Source: Chloranthus sessilifolius
Lineage: Eukaryota; Streptophyta; Magnoliopsida; Chloranthales; Chloranthaceae
Length of the DNA stretch: 64,000 nucleotides
Reading direction: 5' to 3'
NCBI GenBank assembly: GCA_021018995.1
Contig: CM037586.1
Location: 147,168,060-147,232,059, forward strand
Shown piece after piece: positions 36,601 through 51,600 of this stretch. The position numbers and the translations under genes are program-made. Numbering within the stretch: the stretch's first letter is position 1; each line of letters starts with the position of its first letter. Under the pieces are notes generated by a model. That model ran no database searches and was not told where the DNA came from. It saw only the letters and a program-made list of their open reading frames with translations.

Positions 36601-39600
36601 GCACAAAGGAGGATTCGAAAATCACCAAGATCGGAACGTCGTTGTCTCCGAGGAAAGAAAAGACATGATTAATTTCCTTAGGTCATACCGAGGCGTCTTC
36701 GTATGGTCGTACGAGGACATGCCTGGTTTGGACACCAATTTGGTCGAGCATGAGTTGTGCTATATCCAGATGTTAAGTCTGTCAAGCAGAAATTGAGGCG
36801 TCTCCGGCCAGAATGAATGTTAAAACTGAAAGACAAGGTCATAAAGCAATACAATGCGGGTTTCCTCATGGTTTCCAAATACCCGCAGTCGCTAGCCAAC
36901 ATTGTGCCTGTGTCGAAGAAGGACAGAAAGGTTCGCATGTGCATCGATTTCAGAAATCTCAACATGGCGATCCCGAAAGACGACTTCCCTTTGCCACACA
37001 TCGACATCTTAGTCGATAATACTGTCAGGCATGGGATGCTCTCGTTCATAGACGAATTTTCAAGGTACAATTAGATAAAATGGCAGAGGCGGATCGAGAA
37101 AAGACAACGTTCATTACTCCATGGGAAACTTTTTGCTACCAAGTAATGTCGTTCAGATTGAAAAATGTTGAAGCAACATATCAGAGAGCAATGATTGCGT
37201 TGTTCCACGACATGATGCACCGAGAAATGGAGGTGTACGTCGACGACATGATCACCAAGTCACAAGAAAGAGGTGATCATTTGGTGAACCTCTAGAAGCT
37301 ATTTGAAAGACTGAGAAAGTATAGGCTGCGTTTGAACCCACAGAAATGCGCATTCAGCGCCATGTCAGGAAAGTTACTAGGTTTCATCGTTAGCAGAAGG
37401 GGCATCGAGGTTGATCCCGTGAAGTGAAAGTCATCGTAGAAATGTCGCCACCATCTAAGGAGAGGGAAGTCAGAGGCTTCTTAGGCAGAATACAGTACAT
37501 CAGTCGATTCATTGCACAGCTAACTTCTATCTGCACTCCGATCTTCAAGTTACTGAGAAAAGATTCGCCCGTTGAATGAAATGATGATTGTCAAACAGCG
37601 TTCGATAAAATCAAAAGTTATCTTCTCAACTCTCCAGTTCTGGTACCGCCAGTCTCCGGGAGACTCCTGATGTACCTATCTACGACGGAAGTCTCAATGG
37701 GATGCATCCTAGGGCAGCACGATGAAACCGAAAGAAGAGGGCATGCAATTTATTATCTGAGCAAGAAGTTCATTGATTACGAGACACCCTATTCTCATCT
37801 GGAGAAAGCATGCCTGGCTCTCGTTTGGGCTACACAGAGGCTTCGTCACTACTTGCTATCTCAAGCAGTTCTCCTTCTGACACGAATGAATATGTTGAAG
37901 TACCTGTTTAAAAAGCCGACAGCTCCTCTTATCAGAATTTGACATCACATATGTCACCCAAAAGTCAATCAAGGGGTAAGCACTCGTTGATCATCTTGCT
38001 GAGAATCTCTTACCTGATTATGAACCCCTGATAACCGAGTTCCCTAATGAGGACATCTTGTTCATGACAGAGGATGACACAGAAGAGGCAGAGGAGTCTT
38101 GGGTAATGCACTTTGATGGGGCATCGAATGCTGAAGGTCAAGGAGTCGGCGCTATTCTAATCTCGCCAAAAGGGTCCCACGTACCAGTCTCCATCAAGCT
38201 CAACTCCCCTGCACCAACAACATGACTGAATATGAAGCTTGTGTAGCTGACCTGCAAGCAGCTCTCGACCTGAATGTGACCCATCTCAGGGAATTTGGTA
38301 ATTCGCAGCTGATCATATGCCAAACCAACGGAGATTGGAAGACAAAGGATGAGAAGTTAATCTCATACCATGAGCACCTCGAAGATCTAATCGTGTGCTT
38401 CGACGATGTCACTTTCTCCTATGTCGAGCGAGCGAGAAATCGATTTGCCGATGCCTTAGCAACTTTAGCATCAATGGCCAAAATTCCCTATAGCGTTGAG
38501 ATGAAGCCAATCATAATCGGGCAAAGAAACGAGCTGGCCTTCTACCTCCAGATTGAAGGATCAGCCAAGCCAGATGATGAACTCCCATGGTTCTCGGATA
38601 TCAAGAACTTCCTCGGAACATGAGCTTTTCTCGAGGGTACATCCAAGACGGAGAGGTGGGCAATCCAAAGTTTAACAGCAAATTACGCCATCTACAGCAA
38701 GTGCCTTTACAAGCGATCATATAACAATATCTTACTCAGATGTTTAACTGAGAAAGAGGCAGCCAATGTCGTGAAAGAAATCCACGAAGGAATATACGGG
38801 GCCCACGTCCATGGTCATATGCTCGCTAAAAAAATCCTATGGCAAAGGTATTTCTGGACTACCATGGAAACCAACTGTTGCAAGCACGTTCAAAAGTGCT
38901 ACAAATGCCAAGAACACTCCAGTCTAATACATGCTCCAGCCATAGATCTCCACAGCATGATCACGCCATGGTCATTTGCCACCTGGGGCCTCGACGTCGT
39001 CGGAAAGGTCAACCCAAAAGCTTCCAATGGACACCAGTTCATCCTGGTCGTTATCGAATACTTCACAAAATGGTTAGAGGCAGCATCCTACACCAGCATC
39101 ACGGCGGGTAATGTCAAAAAGTTTATCAAGAACAACATCGTCTATCGATTCGGCATGCCCAAGGATATCATCACGGACAATGGCACCAACTTTGCGAACA
39201 AGCGCATCAGAGCCTTATGTGAGCAGTAAAAAATCAAGCAGCATCGCTCATCACCATATCAGACGCAAATTAACGAAGCCGTCGAAGCTGCCAACAAAAC
39301 GTTAGTCTAAATCCTTGAGAAGATGGTCGTCACATACCGAGACTGGAGTGAAATGTTACCCTTCGCACTATGGGCCTATCGAACGTCAATCTGTACTGTT
39401 ACAGGGGCAACACCATTCTCCCTTATGTATAAAACTGAGTCTGTGCTATCGATTAGGTCGAAGTACCCTTACTCCGTATCCTCATCAAGTTTGATCTACC
39501 GGAAGCCGAGAGGGAGAGATCCCGTTTTGAGCAGCTAAATCTGATTGATGAGAAGAGGCTCGAAACTTTGTGTCACACTCAGGTCTATCAGGGAAGAATC

Positions 39601-42600
39601 GTATGCGCTTACAATAAACGTATTCGCATTCAAGCATTAGAGGTGGGCGACACGGTTCTCAAGAATCTCTTCTCTCCACGCTGATCAAAGGGGGAAATTC
39701 AAGCCCAATTGGGAAGGGCCCTATGGCATCCGAGAAGTACTTCCTATGTATGGACTCCATCTCACCACAATGAATGGAGACCATTTTCCTAAGTCAATCA
39801 ACGATGGATATGTACGACAATTCTACTCCTAGTCTCCCGCGGCAAGGTAGGTATTGATAAAAATCGATACGTGACTGCTTAAGGCTTAAAAAAGGTCATC
39901 ATTTCAAAAGCCAAGTAGCCACAAAGCCACTAAATGTTCATACCCTTTGCTACGCAATTTATGCCGATAGTCTTTCTTTCATAAACTCCTTCTAGAATAA
40001 GAAAAAATATATATATATACCAAAAAAGAGAAACTCCCAAAGCAAGAAGCGAAAGAGTTATCATCAAAAATCCAAAAAAGAACAGAAAAGTAAAATCCCA
40101 AAAAAGAGGATGTCTGAAAGAAAAACAAAAAGAAGAAAAAAATATATAAGAGAAAAAAGATAGAAAAATCATGGGGCATGTGCAGCAAAAACCCCCAAGG
40201 AAGAAGTGTATCGCAACTCAAACCTGAAAAAAAAAACATTTAAAATTCCTAACCTATCCCTTTCAACCCATGGCCACAATTCACCCTTGAAGGAAGCCCT
40301 CTTTAAAGTTCACAAGCAATCATTGTATCTATTGAGTCAGCACAAGCCCAGGCTGAAAGACAACAAAAGAAAACTTCGTCTAGCCGGCTATGACGGCATC
40401 AGTGTCCATATCATCGTGGTCCTTGAGAAAAGAAAAAAAAAAAAGAATTTAACTAGCTCAAAGCAAAAAGGAGATGAAAACCCGCAAGGGCCCCACGGGT
40501 AAAAAGAGACAACTTGTGCGGATCATGTGAAAACCTGAAAAGGCACCTGAAATAAAAAAGCAAAATACTCACGGACGTAGTGAAAACCTGAAAGGGCGTT
40601 ATGGGTAAAAAAGAGGGCGATAACGGGCATAGCGAAAAAGAAAAAAGAAAAAGAATCAGTTACTCCTTCGGTTACATCTTCGGATTATCTGGTCATCATT
40701 TGGGTCGCTTATGTTAGCTCAAATCGGGTTCTAATCAGGTAGACCTTCAGACTGTGCTGTCAAACGCATGACCCAAGGTAAGGAGAAAAGGTTAATTCAA
40801 TCCAAAGGAATGGACGTTCCAACCTTAGTGAAAATTTGGAACCCCCCTCAGGCCCAACTGCATGAACACCGTTCAACTATTCTCAAAATGGGACTCGTTA
40901 CCTCTTCTCCCGATTAAGGCTTCATACAAAAAAAAAAAAAAGAGAAGAAAAATATATATACCAAAAAAGAGTTCTCTATTTCATTTGCATTTCTGTACTT
41001 TACTTGCGCCACATCTCAAAAAATCATCTATGTGACGTGCTTTCCGCCTTTACATTTTTGAAAAAGAAAAAAAAAATACATAAACAACCCAAAAAAAAGA
41101 ATCTATCAGGGGGTTTTTATGCCCCTTCCCCTTTGGTATTTGATCTATACCAAGGGTCAAAATATCGGCCGATACCGATACGTATCGGTTTTGGACCAAG
41201 GCGATACGATAAAAAGCCTAATTCTCGAGTGCCCCCCCAAAACAGTCAATTTTTCGTCTGATACGGGCAAATTATCGCTCGTATCAGACGATAATTTCAA
41301 TTTATCGTCCGATAATATGGTGAAAACCCGATGACCCTTAAAATCTTGAAATTATCGGACGATAATTTGAAATTATCAGTGTGGGGCCCAACCACTTAAA
41401 GGGCACGGGGGTTTTTTAGTCGAAAAAAACTCATTTTTCCTCCCATTTCTTCCTCCTTTTTAGGCCTTTCTTCTTCCTCTTCACTTCTTAGCCACCGGGA
41501 GACCCAAAATTTCACTACTGACCACCCGGAAAGCTCAGGATACCTGCCGAATCGCCAAAGAATGTGGAGAAGGTACGTGTTCTACCATTTTAGGTCATTT
41601 TCCCGTCATTTTCTTACATTTTAGGGGTTAAAATTTCAAGATCTACCCATAAAATTTTAAGATCTACCCTTAAAATGTCAAGATCTACCCTTAAATTTCA
41701 AGATCAACCCTTAAATTATTTATAAAAATTAAAATACGAAATATTAACAAAATAATTAAAATAAAGAACTTAAATTTTTTCAATCAAATGGTGTAAATAT
41801 ATTTAATTATTGATGCATTTTTAAAGCCTTTTCTATATCAAAAGTAGTTAAAAATATTAATTTTATGTTAAAAATTCCTAGTTTACCAACTCTAATCTTT
41901 TGTTTGAACCAAAAAACAATCAATATAAAAACTTAATTTTTTATTTTATAAAATTATTTATAAATACTTAATAAATAATATATGTTAGTAATACATGTGA
42001 CACATATGTCATGGGGTATGTGACACGTGTAATTGATGTGTCCTACATGAACTTGATGTGTCACATACCCCATGACACGTGTAATTAATGTGTCACATTT
42101 GTATTTGATGTGTCAGATGGGTCATGGGGTATGTGACCAAGGGTCAAAATACCGGTTTTCCGGTACGTATCGTCCTGACCTCTCGGACGATACGTACCGG
42201 GTATCGTCCGATACATTCAATGTATCGGCGATACATTGAATGTATCGGTTTGATACATTCAAAAAATCGTTTTTTTTTTTTAAAATCCCAAAAAAATCCT
42301 AGAAAATCCCAAAAAATCTGAAAAATTATATTTATTTATTTTGTATTTATTTCAACTATTTTTGCTTTTATTTTTGACTTATTTGATGCATTATTTAGAT
42401 GAATATATAAGTAAGATGCCTATTTTGTAACTTAACCCAAGTCACATGCCTATTTTGTAACTTATTTTTGTCTTAAGATCACATTTTTGACTTAATGTAA
42501 TAGATCTTCTAACATTATGTTCGATCAGCTGATCACATGCCTATTTTATTAACAATATTTCATAATTTGATCGTATGAACGCATAAAGTAAATTACAATA

Positions 42601-45600
42601 TATATTGACAAAATAAATTATATATTGTCAAAAATAATAGCTATGTTGATAAAAATAAGTTTAATTGTACATGAAAACTTACTTTAGAGCCACATTGAAT
42701 TTCGGTGGTTCTTAGCCCTCATGATCATCGTCATCATCGATGCACGAGCTTTCCGGCCTTTGCCTATAATGTTGCCCATATTGATACCCATGATTATATG
42801 TGCCCGCTTGAAATCGAGGCTCATGTACGTAAGGCCGGTCCTCCAAAAATCGACCAACGAAGTCATATGGCAATCAATAGGTTTGTTGTGGCTGGTAGTA
42901 TGGGTTACTAGTTGCTGACTCTTCGGTATTTTGCAAACTGAATCCCCCGAAGCTAGAAGTCATATAACCCATATCCGTATCATCTTGTGGTGGTGGTGGT
43001 GTTTGATATGATTCCGACGCTCCTCTTCCTTCAACCCCTCCCATTCTAAATGTAGGAGTATCGAATTGTGTTAGCAGGCCGAGTCATCGCCTCATGCCGC
43101 CATATCTCTATAAGGATCAGAGGTACCAGCTTCCACCCCTCCTCCACAAGTGCCAACATCCCCTCACCATCATGCCCTCCGCCATCATCCTCACCACTCC
43201 CAACATCACTACCGGGCTGCGTTTCGACATCAGATCCAACCACAGAATGACGATTCAATCTTCTTTTCGCCTCGGTGGTTGGGAAGCCTCGCTCGCTTAT
43301 TCTTTCAAAGATTGTCCACCATTCGATTGCTCTCACTATCCAAGACGCTCTTCTCTCTCTTCGATCCATTCATTCAAAGGGTCATCCTCCTCGAATATAT
43401 AATCCAACTGGATGGGATCAAAATAATCACCGTCTGCAAGGTAGAATATAATAGATGAATTAGTATAATATGTAAGTAAGACTTCATGTAATTGCTTACC
43501 ACGGTTGGTCCTCTGTATATTCCTGACCCTTAATCGCATGTTGTAGTGGCAGTAGACTAACTTTTCCAATCGGTCCATAGTTAGTCTATTCCTTGTCTTA
43601 GTATGAATCAGAGAGAAAGTGCTCCAATTCTAGCTTGATTGGACGAGGAACACGTTTGCGACAATACCCTCATTGTTACCCGCCTCAATATCGGACCATC
43701 ACCTCCATAATGCATCCACCAATCAGCGGGTTTGTCGTGTTTAATTTGGGATTGCGCCAACGAGGTCCCAAATGACCCATGTCTCTTGCGAAACATGTCA
43801 ATCTATAAAGATGAAACACAGTAAGGCACATATCAATAAATAGATGATAATATCACATGACATTTGACTTATTACTTATAAGGTATGATACTATGATCAC
43901 TCACATCTCTTATGGCTTGGCCTTGGTCCGCTAACTCAGGGAGCATTCTTTGGATTACATTGAGCAAACCGGTATACACTTCATCGTTGTCGCCCATTTC
44001 AAAGCATCGCATATCGAAGGTCGGATTCAAGTAGTAGTGCTACATCAAATATGAGCAATTTCATCAAGATATAAAAATAATGAATAAATAAATAAAATCA
44101 CTACATAATTGTGCAACATGTTATACGCATGCAATCTTGGTGAAATTGTGCATCCCACCTCTTGTCGATAATCGCCCAGTATCGTTTATATTTTGTAGGG
44201 CATTTGGTTTTTATAGCCAATTTTGCCTTATCCATTGACTTATAAACGTACCCCATTGTTGGTTTGTCATCACCATCAACCAATCACCAAAAGCTAACGT
44301 CTTGTAGATCGGTCGCCAACTTGATGCAAGTTAGTCTCTTCGCTCGTGGGAGTCCTATTTCATGTTGATTCCATTCTTCCGACGACACCATACTTTTCAG
44401 CTCACGCCTATATCTAGCCAAACTCTGTAGGGCTAAGGCGTGTTGCAAAAGCGTAAGTCGCAGTCGGAGCAACTCATTGTTCGTGAATGCTCTCATGACT
44501 TATCCTTTGTTATACGGTGGGAAATGTCGTTCTTCCCTTTTGAATAGTTGCTGTGCCTTGCTTCTCTTTCCTAAATCCTCAAGAATGAGGTCCTTTAATG
44601 TGCGGCACACGGGTCCAAAGACGGTGACGTCCCTTCGCCATTAGTTTTAATCTAACGGCTTTGTAGTTTGCAGCATTGTCTATTACCACCTGCACAACCC
44701 CCGCCTCCAACCTCATGAACTACCATATCCATTAGTTTAAAGAGGTAGTCGTGCTTACGTGTCTAGAAGCATCAATCGATTTCAAAAATATCTCTGGCAT
44801 CATCGTAAACCAAAAGTTTATCAAGCTCTTCTTTGTGGGACTCATCCATCGCACATAATTGTGCAACCTCTCTCATCCCATACATCCTCAAAGCTCTTTA
44901 CATGGCGGTTATCTCATCGTACTCATCTGTTAGTAAGGGCGGATATCTCATATGGAGAAGGCTTTTAACTCTGGACCAACTCGCTGACTTGTATCAATCA
45001 TGCTTTTGAAGTACGGCGAGTCTGCTACTTGGCTCGGAATGTGGTTGTATATAAAAAACTTGGCAATGGATTTTCCAAGCTTCTTCCCCATTTTTGCAAG
45101 TGAGATTGCACTCAATTTGGTTTGTTTGGGGCTTTCAGTGCGATACATGAATGGATCCATGTAGTACGACCTCAGAGACGGCTATAATCCTCGGATCTTT
45201 GCAATGGCAGTCGCTCAACATCCTCATCAACATCAACAACATGTGGCCTATGACTAGATCCACCACGGCAGTGCATGGATGGACCAACTCACTGAAACCG
45301 ATAATCAGCTTCTTCCTGATCTCGACGCTGTTGTGCTTCCTTAGCACTCTCTCTCATAGCTCTCGCTATCTGCTCATCCCCATCCTCATCCTCATCATCC
45401 TCAAGTGCACCTGATGTAAACTCTGAATCTGGCCTCCTGATTCTCTCATACATTTCCCTATCACGATCGGCTTTTTCTTTCCTTTGCTTGTAAACTAGCT
45501 CTGATATTTTCTTTTACCTCTCTGGGTACACTAGGACACCCTCTTGTCTCTCCCTTTACATGAGCCAGATGCTCCTTTAATCGTGTGATACCTCCTCCCA

Positions 45601-48600
45601 GCAGTTTTTTTCCACAAAGATTACATTGAATCTGGAGTCTATTACCATCTATTGCTGTACCATATTGCCACGCTGGATCTGTCGAACGTACCATATTTAT
45701 TTATTTCACCTGCATGAATGAGCAAACGATTGAAAATAAACATCTAATTTACACTTGAAAATAAAATTTACAAGAGTAAACATCTAATTTACACTTGAAA
45801 ATAAAATTTATTTTTTAATTATTGCTATTTTAAAAATATCAGATTATAGTTTATCAAATTTATTTGATATTATTATAATTTTTGAATATTTATTTGATAT
45901 TATTATAATTTATGAATGTTTATTTGATATTATTTTAATTTATGAATATTTATTTGATATTATTATAATTTTTAAAAATTTATTTGAAATTTATTCCATA
46001 TTATTCTAATATTTTATGGGACATATCCCATAATATTAATTATTTTAATTATATGTGACAGTCACATATAATCAATATGGGTCACATATAATTAAATTTA
46101 TTATTAAAATTAATATGGGTCACATATAATTTAATATGTGACCCATAAATTTAATTATATGTGACCCATATTAATTTTAAGTTTAAATTATATGTGACCC
46201 ATATTGACCTTATTATTTTATTAATTATATGTGACCCATATTATATGTGACCCATATTGATTACATGTGACCCTTAATTATAATTATTTATATTATTTTT
46301 GACCTATCAATTTAAATATTTTAAATGGGGTCACATATAATTATTTTTGACCCATCATATTATTTTTGACCAATTATTTATATTATTTTTAATTAATTTA
46401 AATATTTTAAATTATTTTAAATAATATTAATTATTTTAAATAATTTAAATAATTAATATTATAGGTAAATGATAAATTTACCTATAAAATTAATTAATAT
46501 TAAGGTAGATCTACACTAAATAAGTGTAGATCTACCTTATTTTAGTATTTAAAATGAAATAAAACGATAGTAAAATGAAATACACGTACCTTCCACGTTG
46601 ATCCCGTGATTTTTTGTGCGATTTGACGCCGATTTAGGGTGTAGATAATCGAAAAATTAGAGAGGAAGAAGAAGAAGAGAGGAAGAAGAAGGAAGAAAAA
46701 AAAGGGTTACCCGACTTAAAAGTCGGGTCTATTGGTGGGGCCCACCGATAATTTGAAATTATCGTTCGTATCGGACGATATTTTGAATTTTTTTTATTTT
46801 TCAAATTTTAACCTTATTATCGGACGATAATTTGAAATTATCGTCCGATACGGACGATATTTTGTCCGTATCGGACGATAATTTACTCATTTAAATCATG
46901 GTACGATACATAGGGTATGTATCGTACCGTTCACGCCCAAAACCGATACGTATCGTCCGATACGTATCGGTATCGGACGATATTTTGACCCATGTATGTG
47001 ACACATGTGTAATTGATGTGTCATACATGTAATTGATGTGTCACATGTCTTACATACCCCATGACACATGTGATACATGTGTAATTGATGTGTCACATGT
47101 GTTATGGGATATGTGTCACATGTGACTCATCAATTAGAATAAATATCAATTAAATATGGTAAAGTGTAATGTAATATTTTAAATTTTAGAATAATATCAA
47201 ATAAATATGGTAAAATGTAATCTAGTATTTTAAAAATTAGAATGATATCAAGTAAAAATGATTTTCAAATGTAATCTAATATTTTACAAAATTAGAATAA
47301 TATCAAATAAATATGATAAAATGTAATATAATATTTTAAAAATATAATAATATCAAATAAATTTTCAAATGTAATCTAATATTTTAAAAATTAGAATAAT
47401 ATCAAGTAAAAATGATTTTCAAATGTAATCTAATATTTTACAAAATTAGAATAATATCAAATAAATATGGTAAAATGTAATCAAGTCTTTTAAAAATTAG
47501 AATAATATCAAGTAAAAATGATTTTCAAATCTAATCTAATATTTTACAAAATTAGAATAATATCAAATAAATTTTCAACTGTAATCTAATATTTTAAAAA
47601 TTAGAATAATATCAAGAAAAAATGATTTTCAAATGTAATGTAATATTTTAAAAATTAGAATAATATCAAATAAATTTTCAAATATAATTTAAAATTATAA
47701 AACTATTAGAATAATATCAAATAAATATAGTAAAATGTAATCTAATATTAGTCAACATGAATCAACATGCAATGATGTATCACATTAATTTAATACAATC
47801 GTTTGCTCATTCATGCAGGTGAAATAAATAAATATGGTATGTGGACTAAGGATCAAAATTTCAGCCTAAATGACCGAAATTTCGGCTGAAATTATCGGTT
47901 TCGGTCCCCACCGAAACGATAATTTGGACCGAAATTTCAGTCTAAATTTATATGGGATCCAAAATTTTGGCCAAATTTTCAATTTTCGGCCGAAATTTCG
48001 GTTCAAATTTTTTTTTTCGGTCAAGGCCGAAACCGAAATTTTGATCCTTGATGTGGACAAGATCCAACCTGGCAATACGACACAACGATAGATGGTGATA
48101 GACTCCGAATAGAATGCAAGCTTTGTGGGAAGAAATTGTTGGGAGGAGGTATAACATAGTTGAAGGAGCATTTGGCTCACGTTAAGGGAGAGACAAAAGG
48201 ATGTCCAAATGTACTAAAAGGTGAGAATTTATCAGAGCTAGCATGCAAGCAGCTAAGGGAAAGAAAAAACAGAAGCCGATTGGGATAGAGAAATGCATGG
48301 GAGAATAAGGAGGGGAGATCCAAAGTTTAATGCACCTGGATCTGAGGATGATGAGGATGAGGATGAGGATGTGGTGACAGAGATAGTCATGAGGGACAGT
48401 GCTAAAGAAGCACGACAGCAACGAGATCAGGAAGAAGTCGATTATCAGTTTCGATCCAGCTTGAGGGGCCCATCTATGCTTGCTGCTGGTGGTGGATCTA
48501 GTCATAGGCCATATATTGATGATGATGATGATGACATTCAGGGGATTGTTGGGTTGCGCCGGTCAGCATCTATGAGGGAGATCAGGCAGTCTATTACAGG

Positions 48601-51600
48601 CCGTACTATAGGCCCATGGATTCGTTCATGTATTGGACAAAAAGCTCCAAACAAACTAAATTGAGTGCAATCTCACTGAAAAAATAGAGGCTTGAAAAAA
48701 AATTGCAAAGTTCGTGATATACAATCACATTCCGAGTCAGGTTGTGAAGTCGTCATACTTCAAAAGTATGATTGATACAAGTGCAGAAGCTGGTCCATGA
48801 GTTAAAAAGTCTTCTGCATACGAGATATCTGAGCCCTTACTAAATGATGAGTACAAGGAGATAAGAGCTTATGTGAAGAGTTTTGAGAAAGTATGGGATG
48901 AGAGAGATTACACAATCATGTGCGATGGATGGACCGGTCCACAAGGAAGAATTTGATAAACTTTTTTGTTTACAGTGATGTTGGAATAGTATTTCTGAAA
49001 TCAGTTGATACTTTTTAACACGCGAAGACGGGTGATTACCTCTGTCAACTAATGGATAAGATAGTTGAAGAGGTGGAAAGAAGCGGGGTGCAGGTGGTAA
49101 CAGACAATGCCGCCAATTACAAAGCCGCAGGAAGGCAGTTAATGTTGAAAAGACCTCACTTGTACTGGACTACGTGTGTCGCTCATTTCATGGACCTCAT
49201 TCTTAAGGATTTGGAAAAGAAAAGCAAGTCACAGGCAACTATTCAGAAGGGAAGAACGATTACTTCTTACCTGTACAACAATGACAAGTTGGTGAATTTA
49301 ATGAGAGACTTTACTAAGAACGAGCTGCTCCGGCCTGCGATTACACGGTTTGCAACACAATTTCTAGCCCTATAGAGTTTGGCTAGATATAGGCATGAGC
49401 TGAAAAGTATGGTGTCGTCTGAAGAATGGAGAAAATATGAGTTAGAACTCCCACGATCAAAGAGATCTGCTTGCAATGAAGTTGACCTGATCTACAACCC
49501 CCTGTTTTGGGCAAATGTTGACCACTTGATCGCCGTCACTATCCCGTTGGTGCAAGTGTTGAGGTTGGTAGATGGTGATGAGAAACCAACGATGGGGTAT
49601 GTTTATGAGTCAATGAAAAGGCAAAATTGGTTATTAAAATCAAATGCCCTACAAAATATAAATGATATTGAGTGATTATCGACAAGAGGTGAGATGCACA
49701 AGTTCACTAGTACTTGCATGTTACAGGTATAGTATGCTAAACTGCTTATGTAGTGATTTATATTTATTTATTATTTTTCATATTATTAAGTGTTTTCATA
49801 TACTGATGAGATTGCCCATATTTTATGTATAACACACTACTTGAATCCGGTCTTCCAGTATACGCAACGCTTCGAGTTGAGTGAGGTCGATGAAGTGTAC
49901 AGTAGTTTGCTCAATGTGATCCAATGAATGCTCCCTGAGTTAGCGGACCAAGGCTAAGCCATAAGAGACGTGAGTAATCATACCTTATAACTAATAAGTC
50001 AAATGTCATATGATCTGTTTATTGATATGTGGGTTATTGTATTCCATCTTTGTAGATTGACATGCTCCGCAAGAAATATGGGTCATTTGGGACAAGGTTA
50101 GTGCAATCCCAAATCCAGCACGATAACTCGCTAATTGGTGGATGTGCTATGGAGGTGATAGTCCGATACTGTGGCGGGTTGCAATGCGCATTTTATCGCA
50201 AACATGTTCCTCGTCCAACTATGAGCGGAATTGGAGTACCTTCTCTCTCATTCACATGAAAACAAGGAATAGGATAATTATGGAACGATTAGAAAAGTTA
50301 GTTTATTGCCACTACAACATGCGATTAAGGGATGCAGAGGACCAACCATGGAAAGCAATTATATGAAGTCTTAGTTCATATAATTTTTATTTGATGTAAT
50401 TGACGAGGCATCTACTAATTCATCTATCATATTCTACCTTACGGATAGTGAATATTTAATCCCATCAAATTCGATTATATATTCACGGAGGATGACCCTT
50501 TGAATTAGTGGATCGAAGAGAGAGAAGAGTTAGTGTTGGAAAGTAAGAGCATTGCATGACTAGACAATGCTAAAAGAGAAACGGAGGAGCAGACTTCCCA
50601 ACAACCGAGGCGGAAAAGAAGATTGAATTGTCATTCAGTGGTTAGATCTGATGACGAAATGCAGCCCAATAGTGATAATAACGATGATGGGGGTGATGGT
50701 GGAGGCGATGAAACCCACGTTGGCACTAGTGGTGGAGGGGATGATGTTGATCCCTCTTATTCTTATGGAGGTATTACCGCATGGGATGATAAACCAGTAA
50801 CAATGTTTAACACTCCTACATTTAGAGGTGGAGGGGTTGAAGGAAAAGGAGCGTCAAAATCTTACCAAACACCACCACCACTAGGTCCAAAAGATGATTT
50901 GGGTTATATGACTTCTAGCTTCGGGAGATTTAGTTTTCAAAATAATAAAGATTCAGCAACCAGTAACCTATACTACTAACCTCAACCAACCTACCCCGGG
51001 CCATATGACTTCATTGGTCAAATTTTTGGAGGACCGACCTTTACCTATTACACTGAGTCATATTCGTCACTACTGCCTCAGTTTCAAGGGGGACATATGA
51101 TCATGGGTATCAATATGGCCAACACTATAAGGAAAGCTCGCGCACTGATGATGATGAACACGAGGGCCAAGAACCACCACGCAATTCAATGTGACTTTAA
51201 AGTAAGTTTTACATGTACAATGGACCTTTTAATTTTTTTATCTAGGTTGAAATAAGTTGTTTGACATAGCTTCTTTGACAAACATATATCCAATGGAATC
51301 TTTGGAAAATTACGTTTTATGTTGTAGTAGTACTATTTAAGTGCACTTGCTAAGTTGGTGATTAAGTGGGGATTTAGGATAGTGAATGAGCCAATTGGAA
51401 GAATATCGGTTTTGCATGAATCAGTGGTCAGGGTTGTTATTAATATGATATTCTGATCCACATGTTTTTTTTTTAGTTTGAAAAAGCACAACGAAAACAT
51501 AAGCATCAAATAAGCCTTAAATAAATTTTAAAAATTTTGAAATAACTAGAAAACCATTAAATATAATTTTTCGGATTTTGCTCGTATTTTTTGGGATTTT

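Larger units (their letters stand above)
42138..46994 (-). mobile_element. Inner hAT-like transposon (perfect TSD TATGTGAC)
   Basis: The ends CAAGGGTCAAAATACC and ATATTTTGACCCATG are inverted repeats, flanked by identical TATGTGAC at 42130-42137 and 46995-47002. It belongs to the same family as the element that contains it. The left end matches the transposase-3' end of the outer element (GATACATTCAATGTATCGG) and the right end matches its other end. The transposase lies on the minus strand, so the two copies are head to head. It has its own internal AT-rich tandem arrays (45800-46400). Confidence 0.94.

Noticed and set aside
39930..40239. Minus-strand frames rich in Phe and Leu that look like membrane proteins
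   Set aside because: They are antisense of the A-rich 3' untranslated region of the Tat-like element.
47100..47760. Regular repeats with spacing suggesting a CRISPR array
   Set aside because: The units are contiguous AT-rich tandem repeats without unique spacers, in a plant transposon.
42684..51200. The two hAT transposases as one inverted-repeat element with a single pair of ends
   Set aside because: Each copy has its own terminal repeats and its own perfect 8-bp target duplication, so these are two nested insertions.
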